Source of the DNA: Chitinophagaceae bacterium | GTDB lineage: Bacteria > Bacteroidota > Bacteroidia > Chitinophagales > Chitinophagaceae | Assembly (NCBI GenBank): GCA_016710745.1 | Contig: JADJVB010000007.1 | Span: forward strand, 1-25,732 | Direction: 5' to 3' | Length of the DNA: 25,732 nucleotides | Shown: positions 1 to 10,935 of the stretch, one piece after another | How the letters are laid out: each line of letters begins with the position of its first letter | Numbering within the stretch: the stretch's first letter is position 1 | Notes under the pieces: generated by a model | The model's input: the letters and a program-made list of their open reading frames with translations, nothing else | Told to the model about the DNA's origin: nothing | Databases searched by the model: none | Program-made: the position numbers and the translations under genes

Positions 1-2540
1 AAGGTAAAGAGAATACAGGTGTTGGGCAGGCAGCCCTTTTCAAACGCTATAGGTATTAAAAATACGGCGCTGGGTTACCATGCGTTAACTTCTAATCTTG
101 CCGGATATTGGGTGGCACCATTGCCCCCAGCCGCAATACTGCTGTTGGCAGATAGCGCTGCCAATGCAACCTACGGTAATGATAATGTAGCCACAGGTAA
201 TCATGCCTTGTCGAAAACGGCGGCGGAAGTGATCACGTAGCTGTCGGCAGCAGGGCATTGTTCAGTACCACGGCCACTTATCCCAATACCGCAGTTGGTT
301 ATTCCAGCCAGATAGCGCAACTACCGGCTATGCAAATACTTCGCTGGGTTCTTTGCATTAATGAGCAACAAAATCGGGGTTACAACACGGCTATTGGTAA
401 TGCGGCTATGATGGAAGCGTATAACCCTTCAGGGGCAAATTATCCTTTCGACAATACCGCTATTGGTAATGATGCGTTACGCCTGAACCGTTACTATGGA
501 CAAACTGTTGTTGGTGCCGGCGCATTACGCAATGATACATCCGGCATTTACAATACGGCTGTAGGTTACCCGCCATGTACGAAAATAAAAGTGGTACAGT
601 TAATACGGCAGTAGGCAATTAGTGCGCTTCTTGCTTTGATACCATCGGTTCGGGAAATACGGCCCTTGGTGTTAACGCTTTGTATAGTCACCGAAACGGA
701 AATAATAATATTGCTGTTGGATACAATACCCTTTTAATGATATTAATGGAGGGGCCAATACTGCCATCGGTAATTTGCCATGGTCAATCATAAAACCAAC
801 GGCCTTAATACCGCTGTTGATACGAAGCCATGTATAATGACACATCAGGTGCTTTCAATACCGCAATGGGCTGGCGTACTCTTTAATCATGTTAGGAATG
901 GCTACGAAAACGTATCAATCGGGGTAGGTAGTTTAGAATATAGTGATTCGTCAAACTACAATACAGCCGTTGGCCGGGGTGCCACGTTTACAAAAGGTGG
1001 ATTGCTGAATACAGCTTTAGGTTTTTATTCCTCCGGCTGCGGTGTTGGTGCGCCTACCAGTAATTACTATGTAAAACCATACTACAACTGTTGGTGCATA
1101 TGCCGGTTATAAAATTTTGCCGATGAAACACATTTGTAGGTTTCAACTGTTATGGTGCCGGGGCAGATTCGTTAAAAGGCATTGAAAATACGGTTTAGGT
1201 ACGGCTGGGCTTACTTAATACCACTGGTTACAGTAATACTGCGCTGGGGATGGGCGCGTTATATTTAAACTCAACCGGTAAGGGTAATATAGGGTGTAGG
1301 GTAAGGGCCCTGTTGAACAATACCACAGGTTTTTCCTAATGCGATCGGAGACAGTGCCATGTTTAACAACAGTACCGGAAATTCTAATTCTGCTATTGGT
1401 GATTATGCACTGTATTCTAATACTACCGGCAACCAGAATGTGGTTATGGGAGAGGGCGCCATGGCGGGTTCCACAACCGGCAGTACCAATGTGTCTATCG
1501 GCGCAGGCAGCATGGATGGCCGTACCCGCGGTAATGATAATGTGGCAGTAGGTTTTGGGCCGGCAGAAATGACAGCATTGCAGACGGGCAGCGTGTACAT
1601 CGGCAGGGATGCAGGCTTTAACAACCAAATAGCCAATACCATAGCCATCGGTTATCAGGCATTATATAACAATACAGTAGGCGCAGTAGGTACCCGTGGA
1701 CAAAATAACGTAGTTGTTGGCAGCAGTGCTTTAGTTGCCAATACCATTGATCTGAAAACACAGCAATAGGCATTAATACCTTATCCGGTAATACCACAGG
1801 CGGGTTCAATACAGCACTGGGAGCATATACTTTATTTACCGGAAATGCTACCGGAAATACTGCAGTAGGTTCAAATAACCTTGTTTCTGTTACAACCGGC
1901 GGGTTTAATACCTCTGTGGGTACTAATACCTTGTTTTATAACGCAGCCGGTGCTCATAACGTAGGCATGGGCTTTTGGGCATTGTTAGATAATTTATCGG
2001 GCAACCGCAATATTGCTATTGGCAGCTGGGCGTTAAAAGCAACACTACTGCCAGCTACAACGTAGCCATTGGCGACAGCTCCTATACACCAATAATGGCA
2101 GGCAACGTGGCTGTAGGCTCCATGACCATGTTTTAACAGCACTGGTACAAACAATGCCGCCCTCGGTTATTATGCACTCAATGCCAATACTACCGGGCAG
2201 GGCAATGCTGCCATGGGATGGAATGCCATGTTAGCCAAATCCTTGGAGGCAACTGGAATACCGCTTTTGGCTCTTATGCATTGAATGCAAAATGTTAATT
2301 CCGATGGAAATACGGCTATCGGGCACCGTTCTCAAATAACAATGCTGCCGGAGTTGATAACGTAGGCACTGGATTTTATAGTTTGTACAGTACAACCGGC
2401 ACTGGTAACACCGGCCCCTGGGAACCTATGCAGGCTCAGGCAATACAACCGGCAGCAACAATACAGCAGTTGGTTATAACAGTGATATTTCGGGAGCCAT
2501 TTCAAATGCATCTGCTTTTGGCTACAGGGCCATCGTTTCT
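1..2540 (+). repeat. Degenerate N-T-A-[VI]-G head repeats of adhesin 1
   Basis: Protein-level repeat array. Units of roughly 23-30 residues carry N-x-A-[VIM]-G followed by A-L/A-M, often with a Thr-Gly turn. Clear examples lie at 1359-1769 (STGNSNSAIGDYALYSN, TTGNQNVVMGEGAMAG, TTGSTNVSIGAGSMDG). The DNA copies are diverged, so this is an old coding repeat and not a recent satellite expansion. Confidence 0.85.
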
Positions 2541-3409
2541 CAAAGTAATTCGCTGGTGCTGGGAAGTATAAACGGAACAAATGGCGCCACCGCCAATACC
2601 AGTGTAGGTATTGGCACAACGGCTCCTACCGCCCGACTGCATGTAGCCAATACAACCGCTACAACCACTGCCAATGCGGGGTATTTTGTATCTATAATTC
2701 AACCGCCGCTTCCAGTAATGGGGCTCCGATATATGCCCAAAATACCTATGCAGGTTCCTCCGATAGGAGCTGTTGTAGGTACATCATTAAACACTACAGC
2801 CGGATGGGGTTACGGAGGATATTTCAGAGCTAATTATATAGGTGTTTTTGGTTTAGTATCATCACCCGCTACAGGATTTTCAACGTATGGAATATACGGT
2901 TCAAACACTGCACTACAGGAAGCACCAATTATGGGTGTATATGGAACTGCTATAAACGGAAGTGTAAACTATGGAGTTGTTTGTAATGCAATGGCGGCTA
3001 TACCGGTACCGGACAAATGTTTCGGACAAAATGTTTAAAAAGACATAACAGCAATCGATGGCAGCAATGCACTTGAACAGATACAGCAATTAAAACCGGT
3101 GAGTTATAACCTGAAAACTGATGAGTATAAAGGTTTCAATTTCCCCAACAAGAACGCAATATGGATTTGTTGCACAGGATCTCGAAAAAGTTTTCCTCTT
3201 TGGTTGAGGATGGAAGACATCCGGGAGAAAATAAACGATCCGGAAATAAAATACAAAGCGGTAAATTATATAGGACTGATACCGGTAGTTACAAAAGCCG
3301 TGCAGGAACAACAACAACTCATCAATAAACAACAACAACTCATCAATAAACAACAGCAAACAATCGACGACTTAATAAAAAGAGTTGAAAACTGGAGAAG
3401 AAAGATTAG
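1..3409 (+). CDS. Giant YadA-like repeat adhesin with C-terminal S74 chaperone domain (5' end outside window, frameshifted)
   Basis: Secreted, probably trimeric surface fibre. About 2.5 kb encodes degenerate repeats around N-T-A-[VI]-G-x-x-A-L-x-x-N-x-T-G, as in YadA/Hep_Hag-type beta-roll heads. The linker SNSLVLG and VGIGTTAP (about 2541-2630) ends the head. A Gly-rich region with GVYG/GIYG motifs follows (2760-3000). The C terminus begins near 3025 with SDKMFKKDI and continues LEQIQQLKPVSYNLK and, after frame restoration, YGFVAQDLEKVFP, which is a peptidase S74 (chaperone of endosialidase) domain. It ends in a Gln-rich coiled coil. Frame breaks fall near 240, 570, 640, 740, 1120-1340, 1760, 2040, 2130, 2230-2300, 2420, 2700, 3040, 3165 and 3390. 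The last break implies a stop at 3407-3409 (KLEKKD); read without correction the frame runs to 3452. Family call is firm; ligand unknown. Confidence 0.85.
3310..3351 (+). repeat. Perfect 21-bp tandem duplication encoding a coiled-coil heptad
   Basis: Two identical 21-bp units (3310-3330 and 3331-3351) encode QQQLINK twice and are followed by the diverged third heptad QQQTIDD. One unit is exactly one heptad. It lies in the C-terminal coiled coil of adhesin 1, just after the S74 domain. Confidence 0.9.
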
Positions 3410-3451
3410 TTGGATTTCCGTAAGAATTGAAAAACATTCCCTAATAAGGTG

Positions 3452-5034
3452 ATGAAAAAAATCAGGAAAAGTAATACTTTATAATAACATTAATACAGAA
3501 CTTTGCTGCCGCCATGGCACTTAAAGCCAATGCCCAACAACTGGTGAGGGCCAGCGGTAATGTTCAGATAGTTACCACAGCCGGCACCAAAACAGTAATA
3601 GACGGAGGAGGTATTACTTTTATAGGCACCAGCAAATGGACGGGTACCGCCGATGAAATTCACCTGATCAAAACTTCAGCCACTGATCCCGAAGGCTGGC
3701 TGGATTCAACTGCAGCAGGTGCTATGGATGCTGCCAGTACGGGAAATGTATTTTTCAGGGGAACCAACAGGCAAAGCTTTTACGGGCTAACCCGTGTTTA
3801 TGATCTTACTATCCGGAATACCATTGGAGACACACTTCTATCATCCTGTGAAGTAAGAAATAACCTGAAGCTGGATACCGGTTTCATCTTCACCCTCAGT
3901 GGTTATGGCAACGATAGTTTATTGGTATCTAACCCCGCCATCGCAGCCATCAGTTCAACAAGCAGTTATTCAAAAAGCTGGGTTAACGGAAGGCTTAGCC
4001 GCACCGGTAACGTGGTTGGTTCGCAAATACCTAACCCGGCTGTATATTATTTATTTCCGGTAGGAAAAACCGATAGTTTATATGCCCCCGTAAAACTGGC
4101 AAAAGCAGATGCTACTACCAATACCGACGGCCGAATACTGGTATGCCGCACCATTTGACCGCACTAATGTGTTTTACCCCCTATTGATCATGTAAGCGAA
4201 GTGGAATATTGGGAAATAACCAGCAATAACCAGGGCTCTACAAACGACGATGCCATGCTTAGTTTATCCCGGCGCGGAAGAAGCCATGTAAGTGCAACTG
4301 CAGCGGTAAGGGACAGTTTACTGGTTGCCCAATACATTAACCGCCCTCCTTTTATATGGGATGTACCCGGCCTTTGGGCTCTCGGCAGGACCACTGGCGC
4401 CGACAGCCTTTTTGGTTATGTTACTGCAAATGGCAATACCAACAATTATTCTTTTGATGAGCGCAGGTTCACCTTGGGAACATTCAGTAAATTCAATGCG
4501 CTTCCTGTTAAACTGCTGTACTTTACTGCTATTGCCGATGGTAATAAAGTACGCCTGAACTGGGAAGCTGCCAACGAACAGGATACAAAAAAATATGAAA
4601 TTGAAAGATCGTTTAATGCCACCAATTTCAGCAATATCGGATCGGTTAATTCCAGGCAATTGTCGCAATCGGCTTATATCGACTTTGATAACAACCTCGC
4701 CCTCGGGCTGGAATTATTACCGCTTAAAGATCATTGAAAACTCAGGTAGCTTTACCTATTCACCTGTACGTCCGGTTAAATTCGAAAAGGACTGGAGCAG
4801 GTGAAACTGTTCCCGGTTCCGGCAACAACCGTGTTGAACATACAATTGCCAACATCTTATGTAAATCAAACCACTTTGCAGTTGATTGGAATTGACGGCA
4901 AATTAATAGCATCATTGAAACCGGCGGCCAATATGGTTATATTGAATGTACAGCCTTTGGCAGCAGCCACTTATTTTATACTGATCACCAGGGCCGACGG
5001 CAGCAAAGAAGCCTACCGTTTCGTAAAACAGTAA
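3452..5034 (+). CDS. T9SS-exported surface/secreted protein with type A C-terminal sorting domain (frameshifted)
   Basis: The frame-restored product is about 525 residues. It starts MKKIRKSNT at 3452; after an indel near 3478 the signal peptide continues as IITLIQNFAAAMALKANAQ, with likely cleavage after ANA. A long Ser/Thr/Asn-rich beta-type region follows (TVIDGGGITFIGTSKW...). The stretch LPVKLLYFTAIADGNKVRLNW (4501-4560) is the fibronectin-like strand usual before a Bacteroidota sorting domain. The last 75 residues (from 4801: VKLFPVPATTVLNIQLP, ending EAYRFVKQ) match a T9SS type A sorting domain. Breaks lie near 3478, 4130, 4170, 4715 and 4795. The gene follows adhesin 1 by about 40 bp and could be co-transcribed with it. 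I do not recognise an enzymatic domain. Confidence 0.85.
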
Positions 5035-5055
5035 TAATAAATTTAAATGCTCGAT

Positions 5056-5466
5056 ATGAAAAAAGACAATAATAAAAATACAGCAGTTATCATTTTTAGC
5101 TTCATCAGTTTTGCAGCCCTCGCTCAAAAGAATGATCAAAACCAAAAATTGATGAATCTTACAAAAATACTGAGCAGGATAAAACACAGGCACCAGCTGC
5201 GGCGCTACAGATCGTTGCCACGCCTAAAGCAATGACCATTGACGTGCAACCCAAACCCATTATACCGTGTGGAGAATTAATACCAATGGAAACCAGGCCG
5301 GTTCCTCCAATAGTTACAGCAATACAGGAACCCGTACATGCAGCCTGTATCGTTACAGGGACCAGTAAAAGCCGGGCCTCCTCCGGTTGTTACAGATATG
5401 AATACTGCTCCACGGGTAATAACTTCGCCGGTACCGCAGAAATTGATATTGCCAAAGGAACAATAA
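5056..5466 (+). CDS. Small secreted Pro-rich protein, unknown function (frameshifted)
   Basis: MKKDNNKNTAVIIFSFISFA, followed by ALAQ, looks like a signal peptide with cleavage near Ala-Gln. An in-frame ATG at 5047 is a less likely start. After an indel near 5155 the frame reads KNTEQDKTQAPAAALQIVA and DVQPKP; near 5340 it shifts back and reads GPVKAGPPPVVTDMNTAP, ending LPKEQ at 5466. The restored product is about 135 residues, rich in Pro, Lys, Ala and Thr, with no recognised domain. It lies 20 bp after the T9SS protein and just before a strong terminator, so it is probably the last gene of that unit. Its layout resembles the small secreted protein at 10022. The signal peptide is clear; function is unknown. 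Confidence 0.6.
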
Positions 5467-5488
5467 CCTGTTTCATAAAAATTGATTT

Positions 5489-5519
5489 AAAAAAACTTCC
5501 CACCGGGGAGTTTTTTTTT
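5489..5519 (+). terminator. Rho-independent terminator
   Basis: An A-rich arm ending in ACTTCCC, an ACC loop, then GGGGAGT and a run of nine T residues. It sits 22 bp after the stop of the small secreted protein and closes the first surface-protein unit. The next 240 bases up to the second adhesin are AT-rich and show nothing else I can support. Confidence 0.8.
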
Positions 5520-5763
5520 ACTTTTGTAAGCAGCTACCTGTTTGCGGTATTTTTTGAACAGCTTTTTACGTTTACTTTTACTTTGCAGGTATTGTAAATA
5601 ATTTTATATGTAATTATTTATAATGCCGTTAGTGATTTTACCGAAAATTTTCATAATTTAACATCCACTAATATCTCCCCCTAACAGAATCCAATACCTG
5701 CAAAAACTTTCCGTTATCCTCGCAACAACTATAGTTTTATTGTATAATTTTTATCAACCTGTT

Positions 5764-8700
5764 ATGACTAAACATTTCCGCCTTGTGCTTGCTACAGCTA
5801 TTGCAACCACTTTACATTTTTCTGCCCATGCACAATCATTAAGTATCAACACAACCGAGCGGCTGCTGATGCCAGTGCCATACTGGATGTAACAAGTACT
5901 GTTAAAGGCATGCTTATTCCCCGTATGGATAAAACTGCAAAAAATGCCATTGCCACGCCAGCCAATGGTTTGCTGGTTTATCAAACCGGGCCTGATAGTA
6001 TTGGTTTTCATTATTATGATTTGCCCAACACACAATGGGTTTTTATTAATGCCAGTGGCATTGCAACAGACACCACTGCCTGGAAACTTAACGGGAACAA
6101 CAATGTAACCGATACCAGTTTTTTGGGCAGCATTAATAATAAGGCCGTAAAGTTCAGAGTAAACAATCTGCCATCTGGTATTATTGACAGTTCAACCGGG
6201 GATGCCGCTTTAGGTTACAGGGCTTTGGTAACGGGACATTCCTCTCCGGGTTTTTATGCAAATAATGCTTTAGGTTTTGAGGCAGGAAGAAATCTGAATA
6301 CAGGGTATGCCAATATTACTATTGGACGACATGCATTGGCTTCAACCGGTGTTTCAACACAAAATATTGCAATTGGCGACAGCGCAATGGCCTGATGTAT
6401 CAGCACACACCAATATGGGCATTGGCTACCAGGGCTTTAAAACTACAATGGGGGTGGTTATATAACCTATAATACAGCCATAGGCTACTCAAGCCAGAGC
6501 GCTGCTTCCAGCACAGTAGGTGGATTAAACAGCTACTATAATACGTCTATCGGGGGATTTGCAATGGCTGATAACAGAGGGGGATTTGATAACACAGCTG
6601 TTGGTGTAAGCGCATTAAGGTTTAATGATTCTTCTTCCGGCTAATACTGCTATAGGAATCAATGCAATGGCTTATCATAAACATAATGGTTTTAACAGTA
6701 ATGTTGCAGTTGGCGCATTTGCGCTGGAACAGGATAGTATTGGCATATGGAATACGGTTGTGGGTTCAGAAGCCATGCAGAATGCAAAAAGAGGCAGCGT
6801 GAATGTAGCAGTTGGCTTCCGCTCTATGAAGGCGCACAAGGATGGTGGCGAAAATACAGCAGTAGGTGTGGGATCATTGGAAGCCGATTCTTCGGGTACA
6901 CAAAATACAGCCATAGGCCGTTCGGCATTGTTCTTAAATAAAATAGGCACCCGCAACACAGCAGTGGGTGCTGAGGCTGGGAGTTAATAATAACGAGCTT
7001 CAAACAAACCCCTGCAGGGCAGTGAAAATACCTATGTAGGTTTTAATGCCGGGCGTACCGCCAATATTGGCCGCAAAAATGCAGTAGTGGGTGCTTATGC
7101 GCTTGAGGGTTCAGGTATTTACGGCGACCAGCCAACTTTAGATGCTTACAGCCGCAATAGTGTTGTTGGCGACTCCGCAGCCTTACGCACTTTTGGTAAC
7201 GATAACGTGGCGATGGGTTTTCAGGCATTAAATGCAAACGCAGGTGGGTCGCAGCATGTGGCTGTGGGCAGCAGGGCATTAAAATCTACAACAGCCACTT
7301 ACCCGAATACAGCCATCGGGTATTCCAGTTTAGATAGTAATACAACAGGTGGTGCAAATACCGCCGTGGGCAGCTACTCCTTAACAGCCAACAAAACCGG
7401 TATCAACAATGTGGCTGTAGGTAATGCTGCCATGTACCAAATACACAGCAGGCAGCAACAATACAACAGTAGGTAATGATGCAGGCCGTTTAATTGGCGA
7501 CAACCAGAATACCGCTATTGGTGCCTCTGCCCTGCGTAACGATTCTGCCGGTATAGATAATGTTGCCGTTGGATTCAGGGCTTCTTTCACTACTGATACT
7601 GCTTCTCAAACAATTGCTATTGGCAGAAATGCTATGTATTATAATTTAAAGTCGGATAATATAGCGGTAGGTACATATGCAGCCAGGTTAGGAAACTTTA
7701 ATCCAGCTGTAACCAGCCTCCATCCAACAAGAAATACCGAAAATACAGCAATAGGATTCAGAGCTATGCATTCCAATGCTTCCGGTCGTAAAAATGTAGC
7801 TGTTGGTTACAGGGCTTTCGCTGTAAATGCTGATAATTTTTACACTTATGAAGTTGGTTCTGGACCAGCAACCTTACTTAGCCGTAATGTAGCAATTGGC
7901 GATAGTGCCATGGCTGTATATTCAGGTTCATCCGGTGTTGCTATTGGTGCAGATGCTATGAGCAGAGCTGGTTATGCATTAAATAATATTGCCATAGGAG
8001 ACAGCGCTATGGGAAACTCTTTTCAGGCAAGCGAAAATGTGGCCATCGGTCATCAATCTTTAAAAAATGTAAACTTCGGCTCGGCTGCAAACACTGGTAA
8101 TACAGCAACAGGTGCATATAGTGGCCGCAATATTACTACAGGCTACTGGAATACTGCAAACGGTTTAGTTGCATTAGAAAATACCACTACCGGAGCCGGC
8201 AATACAGCAATTGGTGTTTCCTCATTCAGGACCAATGTTACCGGCTACGATAATGTGGGTGTGGGCATAAACACTGGCTATCATGTAACCAGCGGATATA
8301 ATACTTACGGGAAGTTATGCCGGTGAAGGCGCAGCAGGTTTCAGCACAGGGGAATCAAATACAGGTGTAGGTTATTTTGCACTCAGCGATATAAGGTCAG
8401 GTACAGAAAATGTTGCAGTGGGCCGGAGTGCATTATTGTTTGATACAAGCGGAACCGCTAACGTGGCCGTAGGACGAAGCGCATTACGTGCAAACCTCGC
8501 CAGCCATTATAATGCCGCTATGGACATGAGGCACTATTGTTGCATAAACGTGCCGGCTCTACTTATAATACTGCTGTAGGTGCTGCAGCCCTGGAGCAGG
8601 ATAGCAGCGGTTTTCAGAATACAGGTGTGGGCGTTTCTGCATTCCGTTTTAATAAAACAGGATATTATAACACCGGCGTAGGTATCAATGCAGGGTATTA

Positions 8701-9987
8701 TGCAAAAAAAGAAGGCAATACATTTATTGGTGCTTATTCAGGGATGGGCGAAAGAAGCCCCGGGAGCAATGTGGCAGCAGATACCGGCACTTTAAATTCC
8801 GCTTTGGGTTTGTATTCATTGTACCGTATAGCCAGGAAGTAATAATACTGCAATAGGATACAGTGCTATGTACTACGATTCAAGCGGCAATCTTAACACC
8901 GCAGTTGGAAACGGCGCTTTGTTCTCAAACCGGGCTTCGCATATGAATAATGCTTTTGGCTGGAATGCCTTATATAGTTATGAAGGAACCGGAAATGGCT
9001 TTAACAGTGCTTTTGGCGATCTGGCTGCCGAAAACCGGAATCCGGGCTAGCAACGTGGCAATGGGAAGCTGGGCCATGCGGTCCCACGTCACAGGAAGCA
9101 GTAATACAGCAGTGGGTAATTCAGCCATGGGACTAACCGGAACATCAGGCTCATCCAATACGGCTGTGGGTAGTAATGCGTTACTTGTAACCAATGCTGA
9201 TGGTAACACTGCGGTTGGCCGTAATGCAGGCAACACCAATACAACAGGAACCAATAACACATTGATTGGGTTTGATGCAGATGTTACTGCTACTGGCCTT
9301 ACTAATGCAACTGCAATTGGTTATAATGCAACTGTGGCACAAAGTAATTCGCTGGTGCTTGGCCAAACCGGAACTGATGTGGGTATTGGTACAACTACCC
9401 CGGATTCTACTTTTTCAGTCGCAGATAATTTTTTAGTAGGAAGTTCTGGTACAATACAATATGATAACAGCGTACCGGTAATGAGTTATATGTTCAAAAG
9501 CGGAAGTTCTAATGCTGACAGAATGGTTATAGCTCACAGCCCCGGTTTCCCCACTTATGGCCTGCAATACGAAGATGCATCAGATCAGTTTAATTTTTTA
9601 GGCGGGGGCACAAACAGACTGGCCATTGAACTTAATACCGGACAGGTAGGAATAGGAGTGGCAAATCCATCAAGGCTGTTGGATGTAAATGGTAACTTCA
9701 GGCTTGGTGTTAACGGCACTACAGTTACTAATATAATTAAGGTTACCATCAACCAGAATATTGCCAGTGTACCTGCTAATTCTACTGTTGGAGAATTGTT
9801 TACAGTTGCTAACGCTGCACTTGGCAGTACTGTATATATTTCACCTGCCGTTGCATTGGCTAATGGATTGCTTATTGCATATGCAAGGGTAAGTGCAGCA
9901 GGCACAGTTGAAGTTGGTTTTACAAATACAACTGCAGGAGCTATTAATATGACGGCTATGGATTATTATATCACTGTAATTCAATAA
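5764..9987 (+). CDS. Second giant repeat adhesin, complete, with a non-S74 C-terminal module (frameshifted)
   Basis: The frame-restored product is about 1,400 residues. It has a signal peptide (MTKHFRLVLATAIATTL, then SAHAQ) and an N-terminal region common in Bacteroidota repeat proteins (ASAILDVTSTVKGMLIPRM, GLLVYQTGPDSIGFHYY). Dozens of N-T-A-[VI]-G-x-x-A-L repeats follow (about 6190-9340). The SNSLVLG plus VGIGTTTP linker comes next, then a stalk containing VGIGVANPSRLLDVNG. The last 85 or so residues (TINQNIASVPANSTVGELF ... MDYYITVIQ) are not S74 and resemble the strand-rich C-terminal modules of tail-fibre-like proteins. Breaks lie near 5865, 6395, 6640, 6985, 7430, 8310, 8525, 8840 and 9045. 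It is a paralogue of the protein at 1-3409. A surface-fibre role is inferred; the ligand is unknown. Confidence 0.85.
6190..9340 (+). repeat. Degenerate N-T-A-[VI]-G head repeats of adhesin 2
   Basis: This is the same repeat type as in adhesin 1. The longest uninterrupted run is 7424-8326, with units such as NQNTAIGASALRNDSAG, IDNVAVGFRA and NNIAIGDSAMG. Spacing is irregular because longer loops are inserted between units. Confidence 0.85.
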
Positions 9988-10021
9988 AAAATTAAAAACT
10001 CATTTATAAAAACACCAGATC

Positions 10022-10441
10022 ATGAAAATTATAAAATCACTTTTGTTGCTAACTGTTACCTTTTGCACATCAACAATACTTTATGCCCGAAGTAAAACCT
10101 GAAATTGAAAAAGATGGAAGTAAAAGTACCGGCAGCCGCTAATGCTACTTCCATGCCAGTTTAAAATCACCAACCTGGAGGCTCCGCCTGCGGCACAGGC
10201 ACCATCACCATTAACCCGAAAAGAAGATGCAAAACCGGAGGAGAAAGATAAACTGGAAGCTAAAGTAATTACCCCCACAGCCATCGCAACACCCGGTGGA
10301 GAAGAAGGCCGTAAGACACTGGCCGGTAAAGCCGAAGATCAAACACCTTCAGGCCCCACAACACCCAATACCATTGATCAAAATCCAAAGGTATTGCTGC
10401 CAGCCAAATCTACTGCAACAAAACAGGAACAAAATAAATAG
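10022..10441 (+). CDS. Small secreted Pro/Lys-rich low-complexity protein, unknown function (frameshifted)
   Basis: MKIIKSLLLLTVTFCTS, followed by TILYA, is a good signal peptide. Two breaks (near 10085 and 10105) lead through EVKPEIEK and MEVKVPAAANATSMPV, and a third near 10157 leads to KITNLEAPPAAQAPSP and on to the end, KQEQNK. The restored mature chain is about 115 residues. It is dominated by Pro, Ala, Lys, Glu and Thr, probably disordered, and has no recognised domain. It begins 35 bp after the stop of adhesin 2 and is followed by a terminator, so co-transcription with the adhesin is likely. A spacer, wall-associated or chaperone-like role would be guesswork. Confidence 0.6.
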
Positions 10442-10458
10442 CATTTGTTTTTATAAAT

Positions 10459-10494
10459 AAAACCACTGGCCTGCTCACAGGTGGTTTTTATTTT
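10459..10494 (+). terminator. Rho-independent terminator
   Basis: AAAACCAC and GTGGTTTT arms surround a loop of about 14 bases, followed by a T-rich tail. It lies about 20 bp after the stop of the small secreted protein and closes the second adhesin unit. Confidence 0.75.
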
Positions 10495-10531
10495 ACCGCT
10501 ATTTCAGTTAATTTCGTTCAAATATTTTAAC

Positions 10532-10935
10532 ATGATACAGCGCATTCAATCCCTCTGGTTATTGCTGGCCGCTGCCTGTGCCTTTGCAGGATTTAAATTT
10601 CCGTATTACAGCGGCACCAAACTAAACGATCCGGTACTGTATGAATTGAATGCAACATCAACTTTATTGTTGATGGTTACAACCATTGCAGTTGGCGTAT
10701 TGGCGCTCATCAACATTTTTCTTTATAAAAAGAGCATTACAGTTAAGGCTTTGTGCGTTGGGTATTTTACTGGAAGCGGTATTGATCTTTTGTACTATCG
10801 TGAAAACCACCAGTTTTGCACAGGCACTTATGCTTTAACGGCCATCTTACACAGCATTATTGTTTTGGCTTTTGTAATGGCTGCGAGGGAATGAATAAAG
10901 ATGCTAAACTTTTAAAAAGCGACAGGTTGCGATAG
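10532..10935 (+). CDS. DUF4293 family integral membrane protein (frameshifted)
   Basis: Translation MIQRIQSLWLLLAAACAFAG starts at 10532. An upstream ATG at 10481 lies inside the preceding terminator and is unlikely. There are four hydrophobic segments: residues 5-22, one around LLLMVTTIAVGVLALINIFL, one restored by reading the next frame (LCALGILLEAVLIF), and AILHSIIVLAFVMAA. A last frame change near 10890 gives the ending GMNKDAKLLKSDRLR at 10935, which matches the basic tail I recall for DUF4293 proteins. The restored length is about 134 residues. The family is known mainly from Bacteroidota and its function is unknown. Breaks near 10750, 10800 and 10890 are probably sequence errors. Confidence 0.8.

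Noticed and set aside
1215..1628. Long minus-strand open frame of 137 codons
   Set aside because: It lies antisense to the adhesin repeats, which give open shadow frames because of their biased codons. It has no motif and no start context.
1..2540. CRISPR-like or satellite repeat array
   Set aside because: The periodicity is at protein level with diverged DNA and irregular spacing, and it continues through a secreted protein with a C-terminal domain.
3447..3454. A TGATG stop/start overlap suggesting translational coupling of adhesin 1 to the T9SS gene
   Set aside because: The uncorrected reading ends at 3452, but the last 15 residues look out of frame. Restoring one A near 3390 gives a coiled-coil ending KLEKKD with a stop at 3407-3409, leaving a normal gap of about 40 bases.
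8970..9260. Minus-strand open frame rich in Leu/Val/Pro
   Set aside because: It is the complement of the N-T-A-V-G repeats; the same type of shadow appears at 6675-6959 and 7381-7590.
10481..10531. Upstream ATG giving a longer DUF4293 protein
   Set aside because: The added 17 residues are encoded by the terminator stem and T-run. The ATG at 10532 gives the family-typical MIQRIQS start.
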